Shown here piece by piece: positions 8,874 through 17,449 of a DNA stretch of 64,000 bases. The DNA lies in the NCBI GenBank assembly GCA_963555775.3, contig CAUVWY020000010.1, positions 1,364,001 through 1,428,000 on the forward strand, written 5' to 3'. Source of the stretch: JAJEDW01 sp963555775. GTDB lineage: Bacteria; Acidobacteriota; Terriglobia; 20CM-2-55-15. Every line of letters starts with the position of its first letter. The stretch's first letter is position 1. The translations under genes and the position numbers were made by a program. A model generated the notes under the pieces. It saw only the letters and a list, made by a program, of their open reading frames with translations, did not search any database and had not been told where the DNA came from.

Positions 8874-9712
8874 ATGACCCTGGGGAACCGATCGTCAATC
8901 GTGGGCGCCATCGACTGTCACGTGCACGTTTTTTGCGATGCGGACTATCCTTACGCGGACAATCCGGTTTATGAACCGCGGCCGGACCAGAAGGGTACGG
9001 TCGGGACGTTTCTTGCCACCCTGGATACCCACGGTCTGACTCATGGACTCCTGATCGGGGCACAACCGTATGGCTCGGACAACCGCTGCATGCTCGACGC
9101 CATCGCCGAATCCCGCGGACGCCTCAAGGGAATCGCGCTGGTTCGAACCGGCATCACCGATCGCGAACTCACCCGGCTTGCGGACCGGGGTGTCGTGGGC
9201 ATTCGTATCAACCTGTCGACCGACGGGATGCGTCCGTTGACCGAGCGCGGTGCCAAACGGTTGCTTCGGCGAATTTGCGAAATGAATTGGTTCGTTGAGA
9301 TTCACTGTCAGATGGACGAACTCGCCGAGGCCGCGCCCCTGCTCCAAACGACAGGCGTGCGGGTCCTGATCGATCACTTCGGCCGTCCCAACCCCGAGCG
9401 CGGCCTCATGCAGCCCGGCTTCCAGGCACTACTCGAGATCGGGAAGACAGGCGGGGGAGCGGTAAAGCTGTCAGGTCCGTTTTCAGTTCGATCGATGGCC
9501 CGCCCTACCTCGATTGCGACGCCTTCGTTGCCGCGGCGGTCGAAGCATTCGGGTTGGAGAACTGCGTCTGGGGTTCGGACTGGCCATTCGTTCTGACGGA
9601 TGAACCCGTCGAATACGGTACTGTCTATAGATGCCTCTCCCGCTGGTTGCCGGATCCACAAGACCGGCACACGGTGTTATGGGAATCGCCAAAGCGTCTG
9701 TTTGAATTCTGA
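8874..9712 (+). pseudogene. Frameshifted amidohydrolase, 2-pyrone-4,6-dicarboxylate-lactonase type
   Basis: Amidohydrolase_2 (COG3618-like) sequence: IDCHVHVF metal-binding HxH near the N-terminus, then VEIHCQMDE, VLIDHFGRP and KLSGPF. The frame opened at 8874 then turns into unrelated sequence and stops at 9594-9596. The rest of the family (SSIDGPPYLD, ENCVWGSDWPFVLTDEPVEY, WESPKRLFEF) is found in another frame, ending with TGA at 9710-9712. One base is missing near 9476-9484 (CCGTTTTCAG). The restored product is about 279 residues, full family length. Family members hydrolyse 2-pyrone-4,6-dicarboxylate (LigI) in the protocatechuate/gallate 4,5-cleavage pathway, or related lactones. It is either a recent pseudogene or an assembly error. 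It leads the operon with tctC 116 bases downstream. Confidence 0.85.
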
Positions 9713-9827
9713 ATTCGACCGTATCGGCAACTGCGGATCGATCTGTGGAAAGATTACCGGTATCATCGCATCGCACCCCGGTTCGTGCGGGGATTCCGAG
9801 ATGGCCTCTGGCCAGTGGAGAGAGTTC

Positions 9828-10811
9828 ATGAACCGCGCCCCGGCGGCAATCGCGATCGCAATCCTGACGAGCCTGACGTTGACGAGCGTTTCATGTACGC
9901 CGGCTGTGCCCGATGAATTTCCGTCAGGGCGTCCTATCACGATCATCGTGCCCTACGCCGCCGGTGGAACGACCGACGCAACGGCACGCACGCTCGCGGC
10001 CGACCTCGAGGCCGAACTCGGGACCTCCATCCAGATCGCGAATCGGCCGGGTGCGGCATCGCAGGTCGCCATGACCCAACTCATCGCGGCCCGGCCCGAC
10101 GGCTTCACGCTGTCCTACGCCGTGTTGCCGACGGTGATCAATCACTATCTCGATCCGGAGCGGAACGCGCCCTATTCGCTCGAGGATTTTCAGATGGTGG
10201 CGCATCACTGGCTTGTGACCGGAATGATTGCCGTCGGAGAGGACAGTCCCTACCAAACGCTCGACGATCTGATCGCCGCCGCGCGAGAGAGTCCGGGAAC
10301 GATCACCGTCAGCGACAGCGGACTCCTCGGCAATCCGCATCTGATGGTGCTCATGCTGGAGGAAGCCGCCGGGGTCGATTTCGCGTCGGTGCACTTCGAT
10401 GGGGGCGCGCCGTCGGTCACAGCACTGTTGGGCGGACACGTCGCGGCGGTGGCCGGAGGAGTATCCGATGCCGTCACACGGGTCCGGTCCGGAGAGATGC
10501 GGGTTCTCGCCATCGCCGGTGAAGAAAGGAGCGATTCCCTTGAAGGCGTTCCGACGATGACGTCTCTGGGTTATGACGTGATTGCGGATTCAATGGCCGG
10601 TATCGTCGCTCCGGCCGGCACGCCCGCGGATATCGTGGATATGCTCTCCGAGGCCATCGGCCGGGTGGTGATGGGGGACATCCACGCCGAGCAACTGCGG
10701 CGGTTGGGCGATATCACTCCGCTCTACCTCGGTCCGGAGGCCTACGCCGAGGCCTGGAGGGCATACGAATCCAGGCTGGCGCCGCTGCTTCAGAACATCC
10801 GCGGCGAATGA
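9828..10811 (+). CDS. TTT transporter periplasmic substrate-binding protein TctC
   Basis: 327 residues. The ATG at 9828 has GGAGAG just upstream and starts a lipoprotein-like signal (AILTSLTLTSVSC). The mature sequence has RPITIIVPYAAGGTTDATAR, NRPGAASQVAMTQL and the ligand-loop region FDGGAPSVTALLGGHV, all typical of the Bug/TctC family of extracytoplasmic binding proteins for carboxylates. It delivers the ligand to TctAB, encoded downstream. Its last base pairs overlap a possible ATG of the next gene. Ligand is not predictable; operon context suggests a di- or tricarboxylate from aromatic breakdown. Confidence 0.92.
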   Translation: MNRAPAAIAIAILTSLTLTSVSCTPAVPDEFPSGRPITIIVPYAAGGTTDATARTLAADLEAELGTSIQIANRPGAASQVAMTQLIAARPDGFTLSYAVLPTVINHYLDPERNAPYSLEDFQMVAHHWLVTGMIAVGEDSPYQTLDDLIAAARESPGTITVSDSGLLGNPHLMVLMLEEAAGVDFASVHFDGGAPSVTALLGGHVAAVAGGVSDAVTRVRSGEMRVLAIAGEERSDSLEGVPTMTSLGYDVIADSMAGIVAPAGTPADIVDMLSEAIGRVVMGDIHAEQLRRLGDITPLYLGPEAYAEAWRAYESRLAPLLQNIRGE

Positions 10812-10858
10812 ACATTTCGGGAACTAAGAAAAGTACAAAGAGAAAGGAACGACACCAG

Positions 10859-11647
10859 ATGAGCAAGAAAGAGTTCAAGTATTTCAGAATGACAACGGAA
10901 CGCGGCATCACCACCGTGACGTTCGATCGGCGGCCGGTCAACGCCGTCTCGTTCGACGTGTATCCCGAGATACGGGAGTTGTCCGAAACGATCCAGTCGA
11001 GCGACGAAACCCGCGTCGTCGTATTTACCGCTCCGCCGGACGCCCGGGCCTGGTGCGGCGGCGCCGATGTGAACGACTTCCTGCCGCTCGACTACGACAC
11101 CCGGATGGCGCGGTACGGACTCATCAACGAGTGCCTGCCGCGATTTTTCGAACTCGACCGCCCGGTGATCGCCGCCATCAACAGCCACAGTGTCGGTGTG
11201 GGATTGGTCCTGGCCAGCTTCTGCGACATTCGCGTCGTCTCGGACGAAGCGTTTTTTGCGTGCCCCGAGATCGACCGGGGCGTTCTGGCAGGAGGGGGTA
11301 CCTTTCTGACGCGAGTGGGCATCCCTCAGGGCAAGATGCGCGAGATGATCTATACGGGCCGCCGTTTCATGGCCCGGGAACTCCAGGAAACCGGCTTCTT
11401 CAACTACATTGTTCCGAAAGACCGGGTCATGCCGAAATCCATGGAACTCGCCGAAGTAATCGCAAGGAAGTCGTTACCGGCGTTGAAGGAAAACAAGATC
11501 TGCACCAACGCCGCTGAAACGATGGCCTGGACCGAGTCGTACAAAATGACGCAGGAACGCAGCGCCAAGCTGACCGTTACAAGCGACGCCAAGGAAGGCA
11601 TACGGGCCTTCCTTGAACACAGGGCACCGAACTATCGGGACTTGTAG
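10859..11647 (+). CDS. Enoyl-CoA hydratase/isomerase (crotonase) family
   Basis: 262 residues. The ATG at 10859 has AAAGGA 10 bases upstream; an ATG at 10808 overlapping the tctC stop is the alternative. Crotonase landmarks are present: the oxyanion-hole segment ARAWCGGADVNDFLPLD, then INSHSVGVGLVLASFCDIR, and PEIDRGVLAGGGTFLTRVG at the second oxyanion/acid region. It hydrates or isomerises an enoyl-CoA in the cytoplasm. It is embedded in a transporter operon and faces a CoA-ligase operon, which suggests that the imported acid is activated and degraded via CoA esters. Confidence 0.88.
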   Translation: MSKKEFKYFRMTTERGITTVTFDRRPVNAVSFDVYPEIRELSETIQSSDETRVVVFTAPPDARAWCGGADVNDFLPLDYDTRMARYGLINECLPRFFELDRPVIAAINSHSVGVGLVLASFCDIRVVSDEAFFACPEIDRGVLAGGGTFLTRVGIPQGKMREMIYTGRRFMARELQETGFFNYIVPKDRVMPKSMELAEVIARKSLPALKENKICTNAAETMAWTESYKMTQERSAKLTVTSDAKEGIRAFLEHRAPNYRDL

Positions 11648-11669
11648 CCCGGGGCACCCCGCACGGATC

Positions 11670-12152
11670 ATGCCACCCACCACGGAACATCGCGCGAATC
11701 GGCCCTTCCAGATTGCCGCCGCGGTGTGCGTTTTGTTCGCATTGGGCATCGCACGCGAATCGATCCGGCTCGCTTTCTACTCCGCCGCCGGGCCCGGGCC
11801 GGGTTTCTTTCCCTTGTTGTTGTCGGTGGCCTTCGCCGGACTCGGGGGAACGTTGTTCTGGCAGGCCACCTCTGGAAGAGTCGAACTCCCGTCCGTGGAT
11901 CTCGTGGGAAAAAGGGCGGACTATTCCCGGATCGCAGCGATCATGGCCGCGCTGCTGGGAGCGATGTTGCTTCTCCAAACGCTTGGCTTCCGCCTCACAT
12001 TCCTAGCGTTGTACATGGTGCTGATGAACCTGTCGGCACCGCGCCGCTGGGTCCGGACAACGTTGCTCGCACTGGCCGGAAGCTTTGGCGTCTACCAGGT
12101 CTTCGTCGGGATTTTCGAGATCCCGCTCCCGGTCGGGATCCTCGGATTCTGA
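11670..12152 (+). CDS. Tripartite tricarboxylate transporter, small subunit TctB
   Basis: 160 residues from the ATG at 11670. Four predicted membrane helices (AAAVCVLFALGIARESI, FFPLLLSVAFAGLGG, IMAALLGAMLLLQTLGF, LLALAGSFGVYQVFVGIF) and the C-terminal EIPLPVGILGF are typical of TctB. It lies 12 bases before tctA and is its obvious partner. The other tctB at 7275-7748 shares the AGSFG helix motif but differs in most positions. Confidence 0.9.
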   Translation: MPPTTEHRANRPFQIAAAVCVLFALGIARESIRLAFYSAAGPGPGFFPLLLSVAFAGLGGTLFWQATSGRVELPSVDLVGKRADYSRIAAIMAALLGAMLLLQTLGFRLTFLALYMVLMNLSAPRRWVRTTLLALAGSFGVYQVFVGIFEIPLPVGILGF

Positions 12153-12164
12153 CGGCACAAGCGG

Positions 12165-13658
12165 ATGGAAACCTTCCAATTGCTGATGGGCGGATTCGCC
12201 ACCGCCCTCCAGCCAGCCAACCTGCTGTTTGCCTTGACAGGCTGCATCGTGGGGACGCTGGTCGGTATCCTGCCTGGCATCGGCCCGGTTGTGGGAACGG
12301 CGATGCTCATACCCCTGACGTTCGGCCTGGAACCGGCCCCCGCCATCATCATGTTGGCCGCCATCTACTACGGAGCGATGTACGGCGGCACACTGACTTC
12401 AGTGTTGGTCAACGTCCCGGGGGAAGCGGCTTCGGCGATCACCTGCCTGGACGGTTACGCAATGGCCAAACAGGGCCGGGCCGGGCCGGCTCTGGCCGTG
12501 GCCGCGATCGGGTCCTTCTTTGCTGGGACTGTGGCAATTATGGGACTGGTGCTGGTCGCGTTGCCCCTAACGGCCCTCGCGTTGCGGTTCGGCCCGCCGG
12601 AGTTCTTCGCACTGATCGTACTGGGGCTTTCACTGGTGACGGGGCTGGCCGGCACGTCATTACTCCGTGCCCTGATGGCCGCGGTCTTCGGGCTCCTGAT
12701 TGCCATGGTCGGCATCGACCCTGTGGTGGGCGCGCCGCGTTTCACGTTCGGCGTTACCGAGTTGCTGGACGGCTTCAACGTCGTGCCCGTGGCGATGGGG
12801 TTGTTCGGCATTGCCGAAATTCTTGTCAACGCCGAAGGCGGGCCGGCCCAGGTGTTCCCGACAACCTTCCGATCGCTGATGCCATCGGTGAAGGATCTGA
12901 AGGACTCGGCCATGCCCGTCGTGCGCGGCACGGGGATCGGCTTTTTCGTCGGCCTGATTCCCGGCGTGGGGGCGGTGGTTCCGACGGTGCTGTCGTACGT
13001 CACCGAAAAGCGCGTTTCCAAAACGCCGGAAAAATTCGGGACCGGAATGATTCAGGGCGTCGCCGGACCCGAGGCCGCCAACAACGCGTATTCAAATGCG
13101 GCTCTCATCCCACTTTTCACCCTCGGTCTGCCGGGCTCCCCAACCGTCGCCATTCTGATGGGCGCGTTCATGATGAACGGTCTGATCCCCGGGCCGTTTC
13201 TGTTCACGGATCATCCCGACGTCGTCTGGACCGTGATCGCCAGCCTGTACATCGGCAACGTCATCCTGGTCGTACTGAATCTGCCGCTCATCCCCTTGTG
13301 GGTATCGATTCTGAAGATTCCGTATTCGATCCTGTCCGCCTTCATCCTGGGTTTCTGTGTCCTGGGCGCCTATACGTTGAACGGCAGCGTCTTCGACGTT
13401 GGCGTCATGCTGGCGTTCGGAGTGATCGGGTACCTGCTGAGAAAGCTGGACATCCCCGCGGTCCCCATCATCCTGACCATGATCCTGGGCCCGCTCATGG
13501 AACAGGCGTTGCGTCAGTCATTGGATATGTCTGGCGGCGATTTTTCGATCCTGTTCACGCGGCCGATATCCGCGACTCTGCTCGGTGTGGCCGCCCTCTC
13601 GCTGGTTCTGTCGACGATGCGGTTCTTTTCGAGCACCCGCCGTGAATCCGAGCTATGA
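12165..13658 (+). CDS. TTT transporter large permease TctA
   Basis: 497 residues, about 11-12 hydrophobic segments. The family landmarks are present: GCIVGTLVGILPGIGPVVGT near the N-terminus, MYGGTLTSVLVNVPGEA and the repeat GLIPGVGAVVPTVLSY in the second half. It forms the sodium-dependent channel for the ligand delivered by TctC. The last 70 codons and the short intergenic sequence after them recur, with a deletion, at 15011-15279. Convergent with the SMP-30 gene in what appears to be the ancestral layout. Confidence 0.93.
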   Translation: METFQLLMGGFATALQPANLLFALTGCIVGTLVGILPGIGPVVGTAMLIPLTFGLEPAPAIIMLAAIYYGAMYGGTLTSVLVNVPGEAASAITCLDGYAMAKQGRAGPALAVAAIGSFFAGTVAIMGLVLVALPLTALALRFGPPEFFALIVLGLSLVTGLAGTSLLRALMAAVFGLLIAMVGIDPVVGAPRFTFGVTELLDGFNVVPVAMGLFGIAEILVNAEGGPAQVFPTTFRSLMPSVKDLKDSAMPVVRGTGIGFFVGLIPGVGAVVPTVLSYVTEKRVSKTPEKFGTGMIQGVAGPEAANNAYSNAALIPLFTLGLPGSPTVAILMGAFMMNGLIPGPFLFTDHPDVVWTVIASLYIGNVILVVLNLPLIPLWVSILKIPYSILSAFILGFCVLGAYTLNGSVFDVGVMLAFGVIGYLLRKLDIPAVPIILTMILGPLMEQALRQSLDMSGGDFSILFTRPISATLLGVAALSLVLSTMRFFSSTRRESEL

Positions 13659-13692
13659 AAGCCCGTACAGAAGTTGCCCGGCCACCGGATAA
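13453..13692. repeat. Direct repeat, copy A (tctA 3' end plus SMP-30 3' tail)
   Basis: This 240-base stretch matches 15074-15313 at an offset of 1621 with only scattered substitutions. It covers the end of tctA and, past its stop, the last dozen codons of the convergent SMP-30 gene read on the minus strand (PVAGQLLYGLS). Copy B supplies the functional SMP-30 end; copy A supplies the functional tctA end. The two copies bracket the DUF3800 gene. Confidence 0.9.
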
Positions 13693-13835
13693 AACGATCG
13701 TTTAGTGTCGCGAACGGATCAAACAGGGCACCTTAACTCAGCGCAAGATCGAGAACCTCCTGACTGGAGTGGTATAACGAGGTGCGAACCGATGGCGAAG
13801 CTGCTGACCGGTGTGTGTAGAGTGCAGGTACGAGG

Positions 13836-14567
13836 ATGGCGAACTTCTCAGACTTCATTGTATTTATTGACGAAAGTGGTGACTACAGTCTCTCCTCAAT
13901 CAGTTCTGACTTCCCTATTTTTGCTCTGGCAGCATGTGTGATCGACAAGGAGGACTATTGCTTCAAGATCGTGCCAGCATTTCAGGAGTTCAAATTTCGG
14001 TATTGGGGTCATGATGCCACCGTTCTGCATGAGCGCGAGATACGGAGGGAAGAGAACGAGTTCGCTTTTCTTCGCAAGGATCGCAATTTGCGCGAGTGCT
14101 TCCTTGCCGATCTGAACGACCTGATGGCGAATGCGCGGGTTACGGTTTTCGCTTCGGTGATCGATAAGACACGCTTGCGTGACCATTACTCCGATCCCCG
14201 GAGCCCTTACGATCTCGCCCTCCATTCTTGTCTGGAAGGCATATGCGACTTTCTCGTTGAACGAGAACAGCGCGGTCGTCTGGCTCACGTTTTGTTTGAA
14301 AAACGCGGACACCGAGAAGACCGTGACCTCGAACTCGATTTCCGCCGCATTTGTGAAGGTAACCAGGAATTCAACTATCTCCACCCGCGTTTCAAACAAA
14401 TGCGGTTCAAATCGTTGTTCCTGAAAAAATCCGCCAACTCGACCGGACTTCAAATAGCCGATCTGATCGCTCGTCCTGTCGCGTTGCATGAACTACGGCC
14501 GCACCAACAGAACCGCGCATTCAATATCATTGAACCGAAGTTGGGGAAAATCGAACGGCGTCCGTGA
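13836..14567 (+). CDS. DUF3800 domain protein
   Basis: 243 residues. FIVFIDESGDYSL near the N-terminus and STGLQIADLIARPV near the C-terminus are the two signature motifs of DUF3800, an RNase-H-like fold family whose acidic residues resemble a nuclease site. Members are common on mobile and defence islands; the biochemical role is unproven. It is visibly AT-richer than its neighbours and lies between direct repeats of the tctA/SMP-30 junction, so it was probably acquired there. The start ATG is in ACGAGGATGGCG. Confidence 0.85.
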   Translation: MANFSDFIVFIDESGDYSLSSISSDFPIFALAACVIDKEDYCFKIVPAFQEFKFRYWGHDATVLHEREIRREENEFAFLRKDRNLRECFLADLNDLMANARVTVFASVIDKTRLRDHYSDPRSPYDLALHSCLEGICDFLVEREQRGRLAHVLFEKRGHREDRDLELDFRRICEGNQEFNYLHPRFKQMRFKSLFLKKSANSTGLQIADLIARPVALHELRPHQQNRAFNIIEPKLGKIERRP

Positions 14568-15010
14568 TGCGGAAAAACAAAAGGGCCCCAGGAAAAGCCC
14601 GGAACCCTTCTGCCGACCGGGAATAGCCCAGCCCGTATATCATCCGATCAGGAAAAGCCCAATCCAATTACAAAAATAACATAGTGCCGACGATCTCGCA
14701 CAAACTACAACTACGCAAGATTTGCGGATTCGCGACGACTCACGTCAGTTGTGAACGCGCCTTGGCACTTTTGCACAATTCGACGCCGGTGCGGTCCGGG
14801 CCGCTGTCCAGCGTCAAATTTTCTGCCATGGCTTCCGGGACGGCAGTTCGTTCTTTCCGCGGTTGCGTCGCCACGCAGAATAGCCCCCGATATACACGGG
14901 CAGCCAAGCGGCAAAGTTGATGAATAACATGCCGTTGACCGCGTGGCCGTTCATTCGGAAGAAACGATCCCAGGTCGTCTTGCTTCCCCTTTTTTGACAG
15001 CGGGACGTCC
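14568..15010. other. Non-coding stretch downstream of DUF3800 gene
   Basis: 443 bases. Just after the DUF3800 stop a weak GC hairpin (AAGGGCCCC then GGAACCCTT, 14580-14610) may end transcription. No coding frame with recognisable similarity was found. The segment belongs to the interval between the two tctA-end copies and looks foreign to the flanking operons. Confidence 0.4.
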
Positions 15011-15279
15011 CGGGTCTTCCCGACAACTTTCCGATCCCTGATGCCATCGGCAAGGGATCTGAAGGAGTCGGCCTCCCCGCGGTTCCCATCATTCTGACCA
15101 TGATCCTGGGCCCGCTCATGGAACAGGCGTTGCGTCAGTCATTGGATATGTCGGGCGGCGATTTTTCGATCCTGTTCACCCGGCCGATTTCCGCGACGCT
15201 GCTCGGTGTGGCCGCCCTCTCGCTGGTTCTGTCGACGATGCGGTTCTTTTCGAGCGCCCGCCGTGAATCCGAGCTATGA
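15011..15279 (+). pseudogene. Truncated and internally deleted tctA copy
   Basis: Bases 15011-15073 match tctA around 12850-12911, and bases 15074-15279 match 13453-13658. A 541-base internal segment of tctA (12912-13452) is missing, which also shifts the frame. There is no 5' part. It ends with the same TGA context as tctA. This is a duplication remnant, not an expressed permease. Confidence 0.88.
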
Positions 15280-15313
15280 AAGTCCGTACAGGAGTTGCCC
15301 GGCCACCGGCAGT
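15074..15313. repeat. Direct repeat, copy B (tctA 3' end plus SMP-30 3' end)
   Basis: Partner of 13453-13692. Differences include GAGCGCCC for GAGCACCC and GTCCGTACAGGAG for GCCCGTACAGAAG. Similarity stops at the CCGG before position 15313, where copy A turns into unrelated sequence. Confidence 0.9.
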
Positions 15314-16191
15314 TCGATCTTGAGAATGGCGCCGTGCTCGGCCTCGGTGATGTAGAGCGTCTTCCGGTTCGGACCGCCGTAGGCCAAGTTGGTGGTCCGC
15401 ATTCCCGCCGCCGACCGGATCCGGTAACGCGGTTCGCCCATCGGGCTGAAAACCCACACGGTGCCGAAACCGGCGTGAACCACGACGAGGTTGCCTTCTT
15501 CGTCGACAGCCATCCCGTCCGGGCCGGTCGGGATTCCGGAAAGCTGGATGAACATTCGAACGGGACCGACACCCTCGTAGCCGGGCTTGAGCGGGATGCC
15601 CAGGATCTGATTCGACCAGGTTGCCGACACGTACAACACCGTCTCGGAACGGTCGAGCACCAGGCCATTTGGCCCGGGAATGGCATCGAAGAGAAGATCC
15701 AGTTCGCCGGTTTGCCGCAGACGGTACACGCGGCCGTCCGGCTTCTGCAGCGCGCTCTGCCCCTGGTCGGTGAAGAAAAGGTCTCCGTTGCTGCCGAATA
15801 CCAAGTCGTTCAGGCCCTTGAAGCCTTCGCGGTGGGCCTCGCCGAGGATCGTGGTCCGTGCGGCGGTTTCCGGATCGAATGCGAGCACGCCGTGCCGGTG
15901 GTCGGCCACGAACACGCGCCCGTCCTTATGAATCCTGAGCCCGTTGGGTTCTCCATCGTAGTCGGCGAAAACGCTCCACTCGCCGGCGGCCGAGATTCTG
16001 AAGATCCGGCCGTGAGCGAGGTCGACGGTGTAAAGGTTGCCGGCGCGATCGAAGGACGGCCCTTCCAGGAACGAATGCAACGGACCGGCGCCGCGCGCCT
16101 CCACCCACGCGGAATACTCTCCGGTGCGATGCAGTTGGGCGGGCATCCGGGTGAAGACTTCGGATTCCAGAATTTCAGGTGCTGGATACAT
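15274..16191 (-). CDS. SMP-30/gluconolactonase-like beta-propeller protein
   Basis: 305 residues without a signal peptide. Propeller landmarks are FLEGPSFDRAGNLYTVDLAH near residue 41, DYDGEPNGLRIHKDGRVFVA, GLNDLVFGSNGDLFFTDQG, PGPNGLVLDRSETVLYVS and GPDGMAVDEEGNL. These carry the Glu, Asn and Asp positions that bind the divalent metal in SMP-30 lactonases. Predicted to hydrolyse a lactone, plausibly one formed in the organic-acid pathway encoded alongside. Its 3' end lies within direct repeat copy B. It is 18 bases downstream of the TPR gene on the same strand. Confidence 0.88.
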   Translation of the reverse strand: MYPAPEILESEVFTRMPAQLHRTGEYSAWVEARGAGPLHSFLEGPSFDRAGNLYTVDLAHGRIFRISAAGEWSVFADYDGEPNGLRIHKDGRVFVADHRHGVLAFDPETAARTTILGEAHREGFKGLNDLVFGSNGDLFFTDQGQSALQKPDGRVYRLRQTGELDLLFDAIPGPNGLVLDRSETVLYVSATWSNQILGIPLKPGYEGVGPVRMFIQLSGIPTGPDGMAVDEEGNLVVVHAGFGTVWVFSPMGEPRYRIRSAAGMRTTNLAYGGPNRKTLYITEAEHGAILKIELPVAGQLLYGLS

Positions 16192-16209
16192 GCGCGGCGC
16201 TACGTCGCT

Positions 16210-17391
16210 TTATTGTGCGTCGATGCCCCCGCCTTCGCTCTGGATGTAGGCATCGAGGCCGTCCATGGAGTCGTTCTGGAACTCGTATAATCGCTCCAGC
16301 ATCTCACGCGCCTGCGCCTCGGTCGACCCGCCCAGGAAGACGGATCGCGCCAGGGCCGCCATCGCATCCTCGATCTCTTCGTCTTCGAAGTATGCCAACC
16401 CCAGACTGAAGTAAATGAGCGGATCGGGCACTACTTCGACGGAGCTTCGAAACTCCCTCTGCGCATCGCCGAACTCCTCCATCTGGAAATGGATCGTGCC
16501 CAGCGTCGAGTGGGCCGTGGACAGGAGGTTGGCCTTCTGCGCATCCCCCAGTTGGGCGCCGGCCGGACTTCCCAGGAAATTCTCCAGCACCTCCAGGGCA
16601 TCCCTTGCATACGATTCGGCATCCTCGAAATGCTCCTGCCTATCGGATTCGTCCGCGGGCGGACTCTCCGCCATAACTGTGGAAATGACGAGCAGGGAGT
16701 TCAGATTCCTGGAATCCAGTGCCAGCACTCTCCGGGCATACTCCATCAGTTTGTCGACTTCGTTGGCATTCTGGTATGCCGCCATGATCCTTTGAAGAAA
16801 GAAAAACTGCGCGTCTTCGTGGGCCCGTGCCACTTCCTCGTATGCCGGATCCCCCTCGATGGACGGCCCGTAGCTCTCCCAGTCCCGATCGGCATTCTCA
16901 ACGGCCAACTCCCCGTATTCCGCCATCCGCGCAGAATCTCCCAGGCCCCCGTAGGCGTTCATCATCGACTGATACAGGACGGTCCTCGCGTTCATGAACT
17001 CGTGCTCGAACTCGGGAAAGCCGGGGTCTTCGACGGCGTCTTCGATCTCGGCCAGGCGCGAGTCGTAGAAGGCCGACTCGGCCGCAAGAGCCGACTCGGC
17101 CTCGGTGACCGTCGATTGGTGGTCCCCCATCTGCACGTAGGTCTGCACGCGGACCCGGCGCACCAAGTGCGTCAACTCGCTCTCCGGATACGCCATCAAA
17201 AATCGATCGGACAACGTCAGGCTGTCCGGCGTGCCGATGGCGTCTTCAATTGCCTCCAACGCATCCAGTTCGGCCCGCGAATTCGGCGTCGGCAGGAAAT
17301 CATTGTCCTGAGCCACTGCCGATCCCGGGGCGCACACGAGCCACAGGAGCGCCGCCGAAGCCCAGGCGGCCCCGTAAGGTCCTCGCTTCAT
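16210..17391 (-). CDS. Secreted TPR-repeat protein
   Basis: 393 residues. The ATG at 17391 has AAGGAG 10 bases upstream. Signal peptide MKRGPYGAAWASAALLWLVC...AVAQ. The rest is helical and repeat-rich. Recognisable tetratricopeptide pairs are at LSTAHSTLGTIHFQMEEFGD and DPLIYFSLGLAYFEDEEIED. An acidic N-terminal region precedes them. No catalytic motif. It begins the leftward pair with the SMP-30 gene. A periplasmic protein-interaction role is inferred. Confidence 0.8.
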   Translation of the reverse strand: MKRGPYGAAWASAALLWLVCAPGSAVAQDNDFLPTPNSRAELDALEAIEDAIGTPDSLTLSDRFLMAYPESELTHLVRRVRVQTYVQMGDHQSTVTEAESALAAESAFYDSRLAEIEDAVEDPGFPEFEHEFMNARTVLYQSMMNAYGGLGDSARMAEYGELAVENADRDWESYGPSIEGDPAYEEVARAHEDAQFFFLQRIMAAYQNANEVDKLMEYARRVLALDSRNLNSLLVISTVMAESPPADESDRQEHFEDAESYARDALEVLENFLGSPAGAQLGDAQKANLLSTAHSTLGTIHFQMEEFGDAQREFRSSVEVVPDPLIYFSLGLAYFEDEEIEDAMAALARSVFLGGSTEAQAREMLERLYEFQNDSMDGLDAYIQSEGGGIDAQ

Positions 17392-17449
17392 CGGTTCATA
17401 TCTCCTTTAACCTGGAGCATTGCTCCATTGCCGGTCCATCCGGCCACAA

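Noticed and set aside
11726..13645. 639-codon frame overlapping tctB and tctA in another phase
   Set aside because: It is an Arg/Gly/Pro-rich shadow of two well-supported transporter genes, caused by high GC.
14580..14610. Possible terminator after the DUF3800 gene
   Set aside because: The stem is interrupted and there is no T-run, so I left it as a remark only.
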